From assembly GCF_021271205.1 (NCBI RefSeq), contig NZ_JAIWKS010000001.1:682001-746000 (forward strand): a DNA stretch of 64,000 bases. Reading direction: 5' to 3'. Positions 63,881 to 64,000 of this stretch are shown one piece after another. The stretch comes from Pseudomonas uvaldensis. Its GTDB lineage: Bacteria > Pseudomonadota > Gammaproteobacteria > Pseudomonadales > Pseudomonadaceae. The stretch's first letter is position 1. Every line of letters starts with the position of its first letter. The notes beneath the pieces were generated by a model that saw nothing but the letters and a program-made list of their open reading frames with translations, made no database searches and was not told the DNA's origin. The translations under genes were made by a program, and so were the position numbers.

Positions 63881-64000
63881 TCCTCTCCCGCTGACTAATT
63901 CCCTGGTTTAACGCTCAAGAGACCACTCTGACCCACTGGAATAGCATCGTGGGCATTCGGGAAATTGCTGTTATTCGTCATCGAGTGCCAATCGATGTTG
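63881..64000. other. Window end, no gene seen
   Basis: 120 bp upstream of the 63880 start. Nothing supported. Confidence 0.4.

Noticed and set aside
1..64000. CRISPR array
   Set aside because: No regularly spaced direct repeats with unique spacers and no cas genes seen.

Overview
The window is chromosomal DNA of a Pseudomonas, most likely of the P. fluorescens group. Evidence: the algU-mucA-mucB-mucD order with no mucC, the PHA-synthesis gene phaG, a TctDE/TctCBA tricarboxylate system, and several copies of the Pseudomonas REP palindrome (core gggagCgaGcctGctCgcga or a close variant). Everything here is read from sequence and family knowledge; no database search was run.

Core region, 1-34.6 kb. 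The start of an aromatic-degradation isomerase gene is cut by the window edge, followed by a LysR regulator, a cupin, a PhyH-type dioxygenase and a chemoreceptor. Next come a tRNA methyltransferase, tRNA-Ser(CGA), a minus-strand block purC / metallo-hydrolase / bamC / dapA, and divergently gcvR-like and bcp. After these lie an AI-2E/PerM exporter, tusA, bepA, mucD-mucB-mucA-algU (sigma-E-type envelope stress), nadB, ygfX-sdhE, ygfZ and an HDOD protein. A two-component system is divergent from tctCBA plus an AbrB-type membrane protein. The core ends with ung, a HIBYL-CoA hydrolase-like enzyme, a Tyr-rich lipoprotein, a degenerate GGDEF protein, rsuA and phaG.

Accessory region, 34.6 kb to the window end. 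It begins at a tRNA-Gly(CCC) locus with two copies: the first (34560) loses homology inside its T arm and the second (34657) is intact, as expected if an integrated element brought a replacement tRNA. Beyond it, coding is looser, gene fragments appear, and defence-type domains accumulate: a RES-domain protein divergent from a DUF2384 (Xre/MbcA/ParS toxin-binding) protein, a viroplasmin-GIY-YIG fusion, a degenerate tyrosine-recombinase-like protein, an FRG-domain protein, an AAA_13 (RloC/PrrC-like) ATPase and a TIR-domain protein.

The best-supported new observation is that the AAA_13 gene is split by a 4215-bp IS66-family element (45911-50125). The element has imperfect terminal inverted repeats beginning GTAA(G/C)CGTCCG, an 8-bp target duplication TCACTGGC, tnpA-tnpB-tnpC, and two passenger genes: an NmrA-like reductase and a divergent HxlR regulator. 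Removing the element and one target copy restores an exact 716-codon reading frame.

From about 51.6 to 61.6 kb lies an electrophile/thiol-stress cluster: two paralogous NemR-like TetR regulators, OsmC, an SDR, a DsbA-like protein, a thioredoxin, KefB with its KefG-type quinone reductase, a tautomerase, an OYE/NemA reductase and an AhpD-like protein. The promoters at its two ends (54078 and 61632) have the same layout, with a related palindrome inside a 17-bp spacer, suggesting control by one TetR protein.
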